Below are positions 1 through 12,240 of a DNA stretch of 64,000 nt, piece by piece. How positions within the stretch are numbered: the first letter of the stretch is position 1; every line of letters starts with the position of its first letter. The translations under genes and the position numbers were made by a program. Origin of the DNA: Callaeas wilsoni (lineage: Eukaryota > Chordata > Aves > Passeriformes > Callaeidae); contig VWPU01017852.1 in NCBI GenBank assembly GCA_013398955.1, forward strand, positions 1-64,000, in the 5' to 3' direction. The notes under the pieces are model-generated. The model saw only the letters and a program-made list of their open reading frames with translations. It was not told the DNA's origin and searched no databases.

Positions 1-3000
1 TGCACTTCCCGTTTGCCCTGCCCAAACCACTTGATCACTTTTCCCCAATTGTACCCAGTAACACCAGCTGATAAAATGTTTGCTCCTGTATCCCATTATA
101 CTACTCAATAGGAGTTAAGGCTTGTATTCAAGTAGTTGTTAATGAATTTATGGCAGTAATTGAAGAAGTGGGAAAGCAGAAGTTGCCTTTCTTGTAATGA
201 AAATCTGTATCATGTCTGTTAGAGCTTACTGGTTTGTATCCAGAATTTAATTTCTTTTCTACAGAAGCAAATAAATTTTTAAGCAGTAAGATATTTTGAT
301 ATATTCGTTTACCTCTGATTTATTTATATAAACATGACAAATTTAAATTCTAGACACCTTCAACCCTTCACCCCTCTGATGGTAATTAATTCATAGTGTG
401 TTCCAGTACCACTCAGTACAGGCTTAATCAGATCATCCATGGTGGATGTTAACCACAACATCTGTGACATTTACATCAAACCAGGAGCAGCTTGGTGCTG
501 TATGAAACCACTCTCATGGCACAGCTCACTGTGAGATTGTAAGTAGCCATGCTGCTTAGAAAACAGGATTAGATGAAGTATTCTATTAGCACACTTAATC
601 CATAACTAAAATAATATTCATTACTCCTATCCTGTTGTAGGAGACAAATGTCTTATTTAAGATCAGAATGACCTATATGAACAGGACCTATGTAGTTACA
701 TTATGAAACTGAAGTCTATAATGAAAAAGATAAGTTGGAGCTTGTAACACAGCAAAATTTTGTATCAGCTGGGACACTGCTGTGTCAGAGGTGCCACCAC
801 TTTGTCAGAGTTGCTCCTTTGCAGGTGGCAAGGATAATATTGGGATTCCTTCCTTTAAATATTGCACTGTGGCCTGTATTGAAGAGGTCCAACACTATGC
901 CTTCCCTGGATATATCTGAGCAAAACGTTAACTTTTCAGACCATTGACTGTCTGCTGGTATTTCCACAAGATCTGTGTTGCAGCCATGGTTTTGGTATTT
1001 CCGCAATATCTGTGTTGCAGCCATGGTTTTGGCTCATGCTCCAGGACTGAACTGGAGGACTCCAGACTGAAACAATGAGTGCCAACAGCTCCAGTGAAAG
1101 AGCCAAGCTCCTGTCGTGAGTGGCTGTCAGAACACATATGCTTTGCGTGTGCACTAGAGGACGGACTCTAACAGTAATGCTGTGTTTTTCTCCAGAAACA
1201 AAGGCTGTCTGTAGGCCCTGTCAGAACTACTTCTTCTGGACTGGAAACAAGACTGCAAGGCTGCAGGATCTTTGTCAGTGAGCATGCTGTGGAAGCATCA
1301 TGCTAGTGACTGCCTTTAATTGAAGCGAGTGCAGAATAGCTGCCTGCCTCTGCAGCAGAGCTGTGGCGTTCTGCTGAGGAGAGACAGCTATGTGTGCACT
1401 TATCTTGCTCAACTTGGTTGCCCTAACTCTAACCTTATCCTATTCCTAGTCCCAAATAGGAATAACAAAAAAGAATCTAATTTTTTAACAAAGAATTAAA
1501 AGATTTCTGTGTCTGGAAACATTTTAACAGCCCTCAGGTATTTTGGTCATTTGAGACAGTCTTGCTGGAGCAAAATGAAGCTTTACATTTTTCACTCTGC
1601 TTTGGAGAAGTGAAAATGGGTTTGCACTGGGGAGAGGTATGCACATTTGTGTCCCTTAGGGGATAGCCACAGCATGACAGACTGGAGTGTGGGATGCTTC
1701 ATGTTTACTTTCTGTTCTCACTGATTCAGAGCAGAGTTTTTTCATCCTGCATCATTTCAAATGATGAAGTAGGGACTAAAATGAGAATTGCCCTGGTCAG
1801 TACACCCTGATTCATTTTGCCCAACTTCGCTTGCCTGAATGCTGTTTAGATGACACTGATGATAGTGGAGGGGCGATGGTGGGTGGTGGATAGGAGTAGA
1901 AAGAATAATGGTGAATTACCAGACCAGGTAAAAATGTAGAAGTAACAAACCCAAAGTAAACTAACTACTGGTTTGTACAGATTTTTTTTTAATATACATA
2001 AACTCTTGCTGAATGACAGTGTCTAGCACAGAGTAGGGAAGAGGAATGGAGGGGAGGTAAACCAAACAATTCTGTAACAGTTTCTAGGTTTAGGGTTGCT
2101 TGGTGTTTTTTATAGTACTAAGAAAGCAAAAGCAGCAGAGCAACCCAGAATCTGCTTTGGATAAGGAACATGCCTGACTATAGCCAATCTTTTGGTCAGG
2201 TAAGACAAACCAAATTGTACCTAAGGGGATGGCCAGTTCTGTGGAGCTTTCTGTGACAATGGGTGGAGGAGCCTTCAGATTTTCTTTTCTGATAGCGAAA
2301 GATGTTTTGAGGCAAGAACCGTAGTGGACAGCCATAAAGCTAGGTTTTTTTGTATGCTTTCCAATGTCTGTTTGGAGTCAAGGAGATCTGGAGACTCTCT
2401 TCTTTCAGGCCTTTAGAGTGGTTAAGAAATGAAGGCCTCTGTCTCTCAGAGAAGGTTTCCTTTATTTTCTGGTTCACCAGTTGCATTCATTTCTATCTCT
2501 GGGATAGCACTTTTTAAAGATTTAAAATACGTGAAAACATGTTTGCATTTTTGGACAAAGGTATAATTTTTGTGTTAGTACTCACTGCTGTGGGAGAACA
2601 ATCACTCATATATTTTTTAAATTAGTTTTTGGTCTAAATTTATCTCCCTTTAAACATCTTTCTCGGAAACCAATGTAGCAAAAATCTCTCCGTGAGAATA
2701 TGACTTTATTCAAAATGTGCTTGAGCATGGAAACAATCACAAACCTTGCCAGCCCAGCAGTTCTTGTAACATAAGCCACAGTGTTTAGTGGGTCAAATAA
2801 GTTTCAGCCAGAATCAAACCCTCTGATTGCTGTGAATAGAAGGTGGTTTTTTGGGCTGCTTGCTTCTGGTTGAGCAGGTCAATGACAGCCATGCCGCCTT
2901 GTAAGTACTTGTGGCGAGCTCCATCTCATAAATAAAAAACATGGACAGTCTGTACTGCTGACTAGTGATGATCAAGAAAGGCACCAAATCATCGGTGCCC

Positions 3001-4187
3001 TTTGACTGAGGGGCACTGGGGGGACCTGGCCCTGTGGATGCTGTGCCTGCAGCAGTGCTTGCCTGGGGGAGCCCTGGGAGCCCCGGGCATCTGCTCTGGC
3101 TGTGCCCCAGGCCCCGGAAGGGAAAGGGAGTGGAGCCAGCTGTGCGCTTTGGGCTGGGCACTCCGCTGAAAGGCAAGGCTGGCCCTTTACAGGGGACTTT
3201 GCTCACCCTCTGGATGTGCCGATATAAGTAGCAGTTCTGGTTTTGTAGTTTAAAAAAAAAAGGACAGAAATAAACCCCTTGATTGCCGACATCTCTTGTA
3301 GCACAAGGTGGCAGCAATGCTCCATTATTTTGCACTCCTGCAGCTGAACAGAGGCAGTTAGAGCAGCAGAATGCAAAGATGAGGTTTTTTCCTTGGATGC
3401 TCCTTTATCTCCCCTGTTTCCCCCAACTCCTATTTTTTCCTGAAGTCTGGGAGTGGTTAGGGTGGAACAGAATGGGAAATGCTTGTGCCCTGAGTTTCAG
3501 TCTGGGGTCTCCTATCTCAAAAAAACCCCCGAGAACTGAATCAATTAGAGGTTGGTGCTGCAGGAAAATGGCAAGGAGTGAGTTTGTAGTGTTACTTAAA
3601 TTGTGCTCACTGACCCTACTACCACTGCACAGCCTGCAGGGCCCGCAGAGCCACCCAGGAGTAGCCCTGCAGAGCTAGTACGGGTTGAGATCGAAGGATA
3701 AGGAATACTCAGTCACACTACAGTATAGAGCTAATTCTCTGTTACTTACTGCACAAAATGATGTTTTTCTTTGCTGAACTTTCTAGAAATCTTCAGAACA
3801 GGTGTGGATATTGAACTTCTTGTAACCTTTTTTTCAAGACTGGCACCATGTTGACCACAAACACATAATTTTCAGCTGATGAAGGTTTCAGCAGTTTATA
3901 CTTTCCTTGTGGCTGTGTTCTCTGTTTCACTTCTAGGGGGGTATCACTGTCCCAGAAAGTCATGTGGGACAGGTTTGGGAAGGATTGCAGTGAATGCCTT
4001 TGACCTCTCAATCTCTGCTTTTTGTCTCCTTCACTGCTCTGAAGTGGACACAGTTGTCCTTTATTCCTCACACGAAAGCTACCTGCTCTGTTTTGCTGCA
4101 CGGTTTTGATGTGTGCCATTGTCGTGTTGTGTGATGTGATACAGTTCGTCTAGAAGCCTCTGAGTGTGCGGATTCCTCGGAAGTGCA
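1..4187. other. AT-rich stretch with no supported gene
   Basis: Unique-looking sequence. Apart from the 37-bp duplication listed separately, the only distinctive part is a GC-rich patch at about 3,000-3,200. That patch leaves a 173-codon open frame on the minus strand (2,814-3,335), but its composition (Pro/Ser/Gly-rich centre) and lack of any recognisable motif give no reason to call it coding. Confidence 0.55.
957..1030. repeat. 37-bp tandem duplication, two copies
   Basis: Two adjacent 37-bp units begin at 957 and 994. Both read GGTATTTCC, then CA-GAT or CA-TAT, then TGTGTTGCAGCC and ATGGTTTT. They differ at two positions, so this is a recent local duplication rather than a long satellite. 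Confidence 0.85.
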
Positions 4188-4360
4188 GGCAGTGGGATGT
4201 GTGTGCGTGTGCAGGAGGAGCTGTGCAGACCAAAGCCGTCAGTGCTCTCAGCCAGCCCCGTCAGGGCTCTCCTGGCAGTGGGATGTGTGTGCGTGTGCAG
4301 GAGGAGCTGTGCAGACCAAAGCCGTCAGTGCTCTCAGCCAGCCCCGTCAGGGCTCTCCTG
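4188..4360. repeat. 86-bp perfect tandem duplication
   Basis: The unit starting GGCAGTGGGATGTG at 4,188 recurs at 4,274 with a period of 86 bp and no visible mismatch. It is GC-rich and begins with a TGTGTGCGTGTG run. A partial third echo of its end (GGCTCTCCTGG) follows at about 4,362. Perfect identity means either a very recent duplication or a collapsed or duplicated assembly region. The unit length is not a multiple of three, which argues against a coding repeat. Confidence 0.9.
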
Positions 4361-4708
4361 GCCGGCTCTCCTGGGCTCCCTGACGGGAGGCCCGCCCGGA
4401 TGCCGGCAGGTGCCACTCTTGGCTCGTAGGAGAAGCCGTGTGAGAGCCTGCCTCACTGCCACAGAGCTGCCTTTCCCTGGTGTGCTGCTCTCACTCTGCC
4501 TTGCTGTGGCTGTCCTGTGTTCTGGTGCAATGTTTTGCCTCGGCTGCATGTATTACGGGAGGGAGACAGGACGGTGTTCCCATGTCTGAGTGTGCAGCAC
4601 GTGTCTGCCCAACATTCCTGCCACTGGCGAGCACTAATTCAGTACAGATTGTGGGTATCTGTTTTGGATGCAACCTCACAGTTAAAAAACATCTTTGATT
4701 TCTCTGTA

Positions 4709-4906
4709 CCTGTACTTTTAGAGTAAGCAATTGCATTTCTACAGTTGTTTTGTGCGCTGTCAACAACTTGATGCATTTTGATATGTAGCACTTCCAAATG
4801 TGCGAATGATNGCCTGTGTTTTTAGAGTAAGCAATTGCAGTTGTTTTGTGCACTGGCAACAACTTGATGCATTTCGATATGTAGCACTTCCAAATGTGCA
4901 AATGAT
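4709..4906. repeat. Imperfect ~100-bp tandem duplication split by a single n
   Basis: Two copies of a roughly 100-bp segment (TTTTAGAGTAAGCAATTGC ... AAATGTGC-AATGAT) lie at 4,709-4,810 and 4,813-4,906, with a lone n at 4,811 between them. They differ by about six substitutions and an 8-bp deletion in the second copy. A single unknown base exactly at the junction suggests an assembly join between two versions of one locus (for example two haplotypes) rather than a certain genomic duplication. Confidence 0.8.
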
Positions 4907-5205
4907 GTTGCCCTCACCCTTCTGGGTGGCACATATTGAGGATTAGAACTTGGACTTCTTGTCTTGGGTGTTATCACTAAGAGTTAGCCCAACCTGCCTA
5001 GTCTAGTTAGTGACAGTTTTTTGACTGAAACACAGATGAAAAATTTCCCCTTGTCCTGCTGTGTTCCACAGATCTTTACAGCTGTATGAGTGTGAGGGAC
5101 GTCTGGGTTATGGGGTGATGTTACAGCCAAGCTGTGGAAGGACCAGAGGCTTATTGGACTCTGGTTGATTGTGGAAGAACATCTTTCTCATAAGTGATTT
5201 TTCTA

Positions 5206-5236
5206 GTTTTTTTTTTTTTTAAATTTTTTTTTTTAG
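5206..5236. repeat. Poly(T)/A-rich low-complexity tract
   Basis: A run of 14 or more T, then AAA, then about 12 T. It is flanked on both sides by the direct repeat GATTTTTCTAG. Confidence 0.85.
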
Positions 5237-8200
5237 GATTTTTCTAGGTTCTGAGGAACTGGGACACTTTTTACCAGCTTACCTCTACATTGTTTATTAC
5301 AGCATGAAGCATGGTTTGACCAAGGATGGTATGTGTTTTTGATTAATATCAAAGCCTGCATGGGTATTTTTGACATACATAAATGCATCCATGTGTGTTT
5401 TTCTATACGGTAGGAAAGTAATATCATCGCTCAAAAAAGCACACTGTAGCTATTAAACATATGCTAAAGCTCAGAGTTTCCATTAATTTAATATACCATG
5501 AGAAGCTGGAGAATAGACTGTACAAACAGGAGATTCCTGCTATAAGTAAAATTAGGATTCGGGATCTCATATGTTTTGTATCATTTCCTTGTCTTGACTC
5601 CAGCTTAAAAGTATTGAAGTTCTTTAAGTACCCCAAGTTGCTTTTTTGCTTCCCCTCCAAATACTTTCACAAATTATTAGCTTCAAAATTGATAGCATGG
5701 TCCTCCTAGTGCCAAGTGAAATGGAAAAGTGAGATACTGGCACTCCAAGCTGTTGGAGTATTTTGTGCTACCTGTGCATGGCTTTCTTGGGTATGCAGTC
5801 TGACTTGTGCAGGTTCCTGAAAAGAAGACCCTCCTCAGAGCTTTGTTCTTTGGAGCAGGACCTGTGTGGGTGGCAGTTTGGAGCTGTGAAGCAGAGAACC
5901 GTTCATTGGGGTGTGCTGACTCTGGCAGGAGCTCGGGCTGCCCTGATACCGCACAGCAGGCTGGCTGGCTTGCCCCAGAGCAAAGGCTGTGTCTGTGCCT
6001 TCAAAGGAGAGTCAGGCTGCAGCATACCCTGGAGAGAGCAGAACGTGCCTACTAACCAGGAAATGGGGGCAGGATGTAGAGGAAGGCACTTCTGATTGCT
6101 TTTGGGAATGTGTGACCAGGTTGCTGGCTTGTTATTGTCTTTTCTTTTGCTTTATTATTTTCTAACACAGCTGGTCAGATTACGCGAGTTAACGTAGTAG
6201 ATGAACCATATGCTGAGAAATATACCTGCTTGAGGCTATCACCACACCTTTGTTTCTTGCTGAGGACATACCCTGGGAAACCACAGGTCCAGGGATCTTC
6301 AGACATGTGTGTGGTCCTTTGTACCTAGCAGTGTCATTAAATGGAGCCTTTTAGGTCTGAAGGGTATCACAGCAACTCTGTTTCTTTGTTGTGTGTTTGA
6401 CAGGTGGGACATTTTCTCTCATCCCTGACGTGAATTGTGACTGTTGCCTCCTAAAATGCTTGCACCATTCATTTAACGTATAATTACTCAACATGTTGTT
6501 TTAGACAGACACCTTTTCTACATGTCAGGATGAGGCAAACTGTGTTCATTCGTGCATGCAGACCTAAGCATCCCTTCCACCAAAACAATTAAACTCTAGA
6601 AGTGTATCACAACTGTGGCATCAGTCAGCAGTGTCAAAATCTGCTTGCATAGCAGTGAGTAAACTGTTCTTTTCTCTTGTGACTTGCACATGTGTTCTCT
6701 CTCCATTTCTGTTTTTCTTGGTGGAGATTTAGAGCTGGCTACTTGTCAAATGCTATAATGTGGAGTTAATCATGTGACTTGGGGAGAATGACACATTGAC
6801 ACTTTTCATAATAATTGCTTCCTACACTGGAAAACCTCCAGCTGTTTTGATGGAAATAATGTGATGTGACTGTGACAATACTGTCCCAAAGCCTGCAGAC
6901 TGAAAGTTTTAGTCCAATTTTAGTTGAAAAAAATGTTTTCTAACCTTTATGACACTGATCATAGATGACTACATATGGAAATTAAAGGAATCCCCAGAAA
7001 TTTCTTCTAGTTGTTTGCAAATATAGGTAGGTGTTCGTTGAATGACTATGGATAAGGATTATTTTTACGTCTTTGCAGCAATAACTGTTAGAAATGCCCT
7101 TCGAAGAGGAATAGATTTTTGTTTTGGAGAGTTCAAATAGCAAAATCTGTACTGCAAGATCACTCTTTTCTGTTCTGATGCTATGGTAGTGTGGGCAGCA
7201 AAGGAATCTTGGAGGCTTTTTCCCTTGGAGGATCCTGAGTGTGTGACCAGTCCAGGTGGAATGGAAAGTCATGTAAAGGTTAGTCTGTAGTGGGAGAACT
7301 CTGGAGTAGCTTTTCATGCTATAAGCAAAACTACTGATGTAAATAACAGTCATTAAAGTTAGAGCTGGACGGGGAATATTTATTGTTAATATTTTTTGAC
7401 CACATGAAACATTAGAGATTGGACAGTAAGTATACTTTTAGTGAGACACATAACTTATTCTGTGAAAGATGGATATGGTCAACTATATTTCATTTGCTAT
7501 TTCTTTGGAATTAATGCTTCTGTATTTCCTCTTCCCTTCCCCAGTGCCCTCCCCCTCCACTTCCTCCCCGATAAAACTAGGATGAACATACATCTGCTAA
7601 ATCTATAATGTCTGTAATGGCCTCTTGATCATTTGAATTTCAGATCCTGCGATCTTGGAACATGCTGCTGATTGAAGCTGAAGATGCTGATTATCATTAT
7701 TTTTTTTCTCCCCCTCACTCATCCCTAGGATGCAACAGATAAAACTGCTATGATACTACTGGAGATTCACTGCTGGGATCTCAGCATCAAGAGAGTATAG
7801 GCTCTGCTTAATTGTGTTCTAAAGGGAATATGCAGTTATGCATCTTTCTTTTTGATAACAGTTATTCTAAGAAATCATTAAAAAAGGCATTTCTTGAAGA
7901 TTGTGGAAAGGCAGGTAGGTAGTAGTGCAGTAGTAGTCAATTCCCATTGTGTTTAAAAGATGATCCCAGAAATCTCATCATGTAACTTTATTAAGAGATG
8001 GATTTAAAATCCCTTAAGTTCGTTTTGTCAGTGGTGACAGATCCATTGTTGGAGGAACTGCTGGAAAAGACAACTTATGGAACTGAAATATGTTATTAAA
8101 CCACAGTCTGATTTTAGAAAATATAAAGTACAGGGACTTGAGCATAATTTAGGCTGTGTGAATATGGCCCTCAGAGGGACCACTGCATAGAACAAGTTAC

Positions 8201-8721
8201 TTCTTTAACCTGCATCATACTGAGGTTAGTTATGCCAAATGTCATTAAATAATACTAAATCCAGGGATAGATTTACAGTAGCCTAGTCTGAACTGAATTC
8301 TCTATATCTGTCTGAAGAAGACCTGGAAGGCAATTCACTACTACAATTGATTTATTTTGACTTATGCCAGTCACTGGGGTATATACTCTGCTTTCAGTTT
8401 TCAGTAGTAGATATTGCACAGTTTCTTTTCTTTTAGTGAGGTTTGTGTGAGGTACCTTAAAAGGATGCTTTTCCTTGAGGCAGGAAAACAGGGTTGCAAG
8501 CCATTTGCAAAACTGTAGTTATTTACATCTGGAGGTCTTATCTTCTTGTAGGAATACCAATAGATACTGTGGTTGATTAATTTTTTTTTCTCCCAAAGTA
8601 GCAGTTTTTATCTTTCTGAGCAGTACCAGATTCTGCCTCACCTTTCTTGAGAGCCCTTCTATATTATAATACTATGTTATATTGTGTTATGTCATACATA
8701 ATAGATATTTTATTATTTTAG

Positions 8722-8780
8722 ACTCATTAATGTAGAAAAAGACCACTAAGATCATCAAATTCAACTGTTATTTCTGCTCT
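8722..8780 (-). mobile_element. Short CR1 LINE remnant (3' end, minus orientation)
   Basis: The stretch GTAGAAAAAGACCACTAAG then ATCATCAAATTCAAC resembles the reverse complement of the conserved CR1 3' UTR, where a line reading 'GGAAAAGACC..TAAGATCATC..GTCCAAC' is typical. It is short and diverged, so it is an old fragment with no coding capacity. Confidence 0.55.
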
Positions 8781-11254
8781 TTCATGTTTCAGTGAGTGTA
8801 AAGCCATTGAAGACTGAAACTGGTACATATCCAAAATAAAACCTCTGCTCTTATTGATGGGTGGAACTAGACACCAGATAAGTAGATATCAGATTTCAGA
8901 ATTTGCTCGTTGTTGTTCAAAGAATGCAATAACTATAATATATAATGCTATATCCCCTATTTTCCAGCTTAAAAATTTAGACTGAAATGAGAACTTTCTT
9001 GCTACATAGGAATTTTTTTATGGTATGGTGATTCAAAACTCTCAATAGCTTTCTGTGTTTAGACACAGCATTAACGTGCAATGCCAGCTTCAGTCCAATC
9101 CCTTTCATCTCAAGGAAAGATACCTGTTATTTACTGCTCAGCTGTCATTTTCCAGTTCTCATGAATCGCTGTTCACTGAATTACTGCAGGAGGACTACAG
9201 GCAGACTATTCAAGCACCTCCCTCACTGTAGTGGATCCAGGTGGGTGCTAAGCTTGCCAGAGAGGTTTGTGGTACATATGTTCTTGTCTTCTAGAGCAGG
9301 TGTGTGTGCTGATTCTTAACCTGCAGCCTTGATTTTGCTGCCAGTGGCAGGAAAATAGTATGTCTGTTGGATTCTGGCAAGGATAGACTGGATGTCCTTA
9401 AGTATGTCTGCTTTTCATCCTTTGAGAAACAGAAAGTTTCTGTGTGATGGCTCATCTGCCCTGTGGTGGATAGAAACCCCAGGCTGACATCTTTGTTGTT
9501 GAGGGCTATGAAGTGATCTGAACAGCAGGGAATTTGCTTGCTGTAAAGCTCCACTTTATTTGTTTTGTTTGACCCATGCGTTGATAACACAGATACATAG
9601 GTTGAAAGTGGCCATCTGCAATGTGATGTAGAGGGAAGCATTCAGCAGAAATGGCCATAGTCATGAAAGGTGTCTGCATTTTCTCACTCTAACTTAAAAT
9701 CTGGTGGTTCTTTTGTGGACTGAGGTGACTTGATAGTACTCCAGCATACCTCTTCCTCTTTCCAAAGATTTGTTCTTGTCTGTAATGTGACTGTTTCTGC
9801 AAAATGTAAACTGTGTTTGTAATCTATACAATATCTGGTTTGCAGCTCCCACTGGATTTTCATAGTACATTTTCCCTGCAATTACAGTTTCCTGGCTATT
9901 GTGTGTCTTAATTGCACCTGCAGTTAAGTGTCTGTCCAGTTCAGCATGTAGCTTCGTGACACCTTGTGTTCAGTGTGAGTCCTGTTCATGTACAAGTATG
10001 ATGATGGTGGTCAGGGCTTGTCTTGTGTGTGATGCCAGATGCTGGCACAGGGATGAGGTATTGGAGGTGATTTTGAGGGTGTTCTGAAGAAGAGTAGTTG
10101 GCACTCTATGAAGACAGAGTTTTGTTAAGGTGTCTAACTATTGACATGAGAGGATCTGATACTCCCTGGATGGGTGTGGCTCCATGTATTTCATCCCCAT
10201 TAAAATCTGAAGGACAATAAACATGCTTTCTCACACTGTAGATCTTTACTCTTAGTAGTGTGAACGTGGACTTGCTTTGTAAAAGAACTCTGCTTTTTTT
10301 CCTCACACAAGACTAAAGAAAAAAGTGTTTTAAAAAAATAAATAAACAGAAGCTAATGATCTCTTAGTGTGGTCCTGGTTAATATTGTCTGCCAGTTTTT
10401 CTCAAATGTATCATCGCTTGTTCATTTAAAAAAACTCTTCACATCTGAACAGCAATGCAGATGAAACAGACTATTTAGTACAGGAATCTGATCGTTTTCA
10501 TAAATTTTACTGCTTGCAGAATCTATATTAACAAAATATGGTAAACAAGACCATACGACTCATCAATTTTTCACGTCTTTTTGTGCCTCTGTTTCTATAA
10601 TAACCTGGTTTTGATATACTGTATTCCATAGATCAGTACTTAAGACAGTCACTTTATTATTATTACTGAGCAACTGTATTCTAGAGGGTTTCCCTGATGT
10701 AGTACATCTTGCTCAGTCTGTTAAACAAAGACCTTCAGAATGCCTGACCACAGTAATCACATCATTTTTTCATCCCTACTTCCAGTCTTTAGTTGGTGAC
10801 TCCTACCATACATCATCACCATATATCCTCATTTGAGCAGTCCAATTTACATATTGTTGCGATCACACTGAAAGTTCTAATAAATTTCCCTCGGTGGCAG
10901 AGATCTACGTGAATAATGGCTGTGCCTAAAACTGCCATCTTAATACCTTTGAACATGTCATCTTCCTGGAGCTTATTACTCAAGTTTTACCAGTGCCCTG
11001 TAACTGATATCCTGCCTGCTTGACGTCTTTGAAAACGCTGTGAACTTTCCATTGCCTGTGGTGACACTGCAAGTCCTTGCAATCCTTTAGGTCTTATGTA
11101 AACAAACAGAAAATGACTCTTGAAGTGTGATGTACAAGGTGCTGATTACTTTCTTCCATGCCTTCATGAACCTTTTCACAGGAGAGAGCTTTTGCTTTTG
11201 TCATTAATTTTATTACAAAGACTGTCTTGGAGCACTGTATCATTTACAAATCAT

Positions 11255-12240
11255 TTATGAATGGGGTGACATCAGGCTGGTGACTGGTCACTAGTGGGGT
11301 TTTGCAGGGCTCTGTCTTAGGCCCAGAGTTCTTCAGCATAAATGACTTGGATGCAGGACTTGAAGTGATATGAAGTAAGTTCACAGATGATACAAAACTG
11401 GGAGGAGCTGTTGACTCCCTCAAAGGCAGAGAGGCCCTGCAGAGAGACCTCGACAAAGTAGGGGGCTGGGCAATCACCAACTGTATGAAGTTTGACAATG
11501 GAAAGTGCTGGATTCTGCACCTGGGATGGGGCAGCCCTGGATGTGCATACAGACTGGGGCAGGAGATGCTGGAAAGCAGCACCGCACAGAGGGACCTGGG
11601 GGTCCTGGTTGATGGCCAGTAGGAGCTGAGCCAGCAGTGCCATGGAATCAGGAGGGACATCCCTGTCCTTCAGGGCACCAGGCCCAGCACTGCCAGTCAG
11701 GCCAGGGAGGGGACTGTCCTGCTCTGCTCTGCTCTGGGGTGGCCTCACCTTGTGTATTGTTGGCAGATTTGGGCACCACAATATAAAAAGTACATTAGAG
11801 ATTATCCAAAGGAGTGACATGAGGATGGTGAAGGGACTTGAGGAGAAGCTGCTGAGGGCACTTGGTCTGGTCAGCTGGAGAAGAGGAGACTGAGGGGAGA
11901 CTCATTGCAGTCTGCAACTCCCTCATGAGGGGAAGAGGAGGGGCAGACGCTGATCTCTGCTCTGTGTGACCAGTGACAGGACCCAAGGGAATGGCTGAAG
12001 CTGTGTCAGGGGCGGGTTAGGTTGGAGGTTAGGAAAAGGTTCTTCCCCCAGGGAGTGGTTGGGCACTGAACAGGCTCCCCAGGGCAGTGGTTGCAGCACC
12101 AAGTGTGCCAGAGCTCAAGGAGCATTTGGACAATGCTCTCAGACACATGGTGGGATCCTTGGGGTGTCCTGTGCAGCACCAAGAGTTAGACTTGGATAAT
12201 CCTTCTGGGTCCCTTTCAGCTTGGGATATTCCGTAATGAT
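11255..12240 (+). mobile_element. CR1 LINE, 3' part of ORF2 plus 3' UTR
   Basis: A 5'-truncated CR1 non-LTR retrotransposon of about 1 kb. The start translates to the end of the reverse transcriptase domain, with a G-V-x-QGSVLGP block followed by F-T-D-D-T-K-L in place of the usual F-A-D-D-T-K-L. Frameshifts and stops follow, so the element is dead. The 3' part has the usual CR1 UTR landmarks: the 'GGTTAGGTTGGAGGTTAGGA' block, 'GGGAGTGGTTGGGCACTGAA', and the terminal 'GGGTCCCTTTCAGCTTGGG' followed by an ATATTCCGTAAT-like end. 5' truncation is normal for CR1, which primes from its 3' end. Confidence 0.93.

Larger units (their letters stand above)
4361..11254. other. AT-rich stretch with no supported gene
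   Basis: Unique AT-rich DNA of intron or intergenic type. It holds the imperfect duplication at 4,709-4,906, a T-rich tract at 5,206-5,236 and a short CR1 remnant near 8,722. A short exon-like piece at about 5,488-5,555 (acceptor ..AAGCTCAG, donor ATAA|GTAAAA) was considered but has a weak acceptor and an incompatible phase. Confidence 0.55.

Noticed and set aside
2814..3335. 173-codon open frame on the minus strand
   Set aside because: It crosses a GC-rich patch where stops are rare. It has no recognisable motif, splice context or regular composition, and is best explained by base composition.
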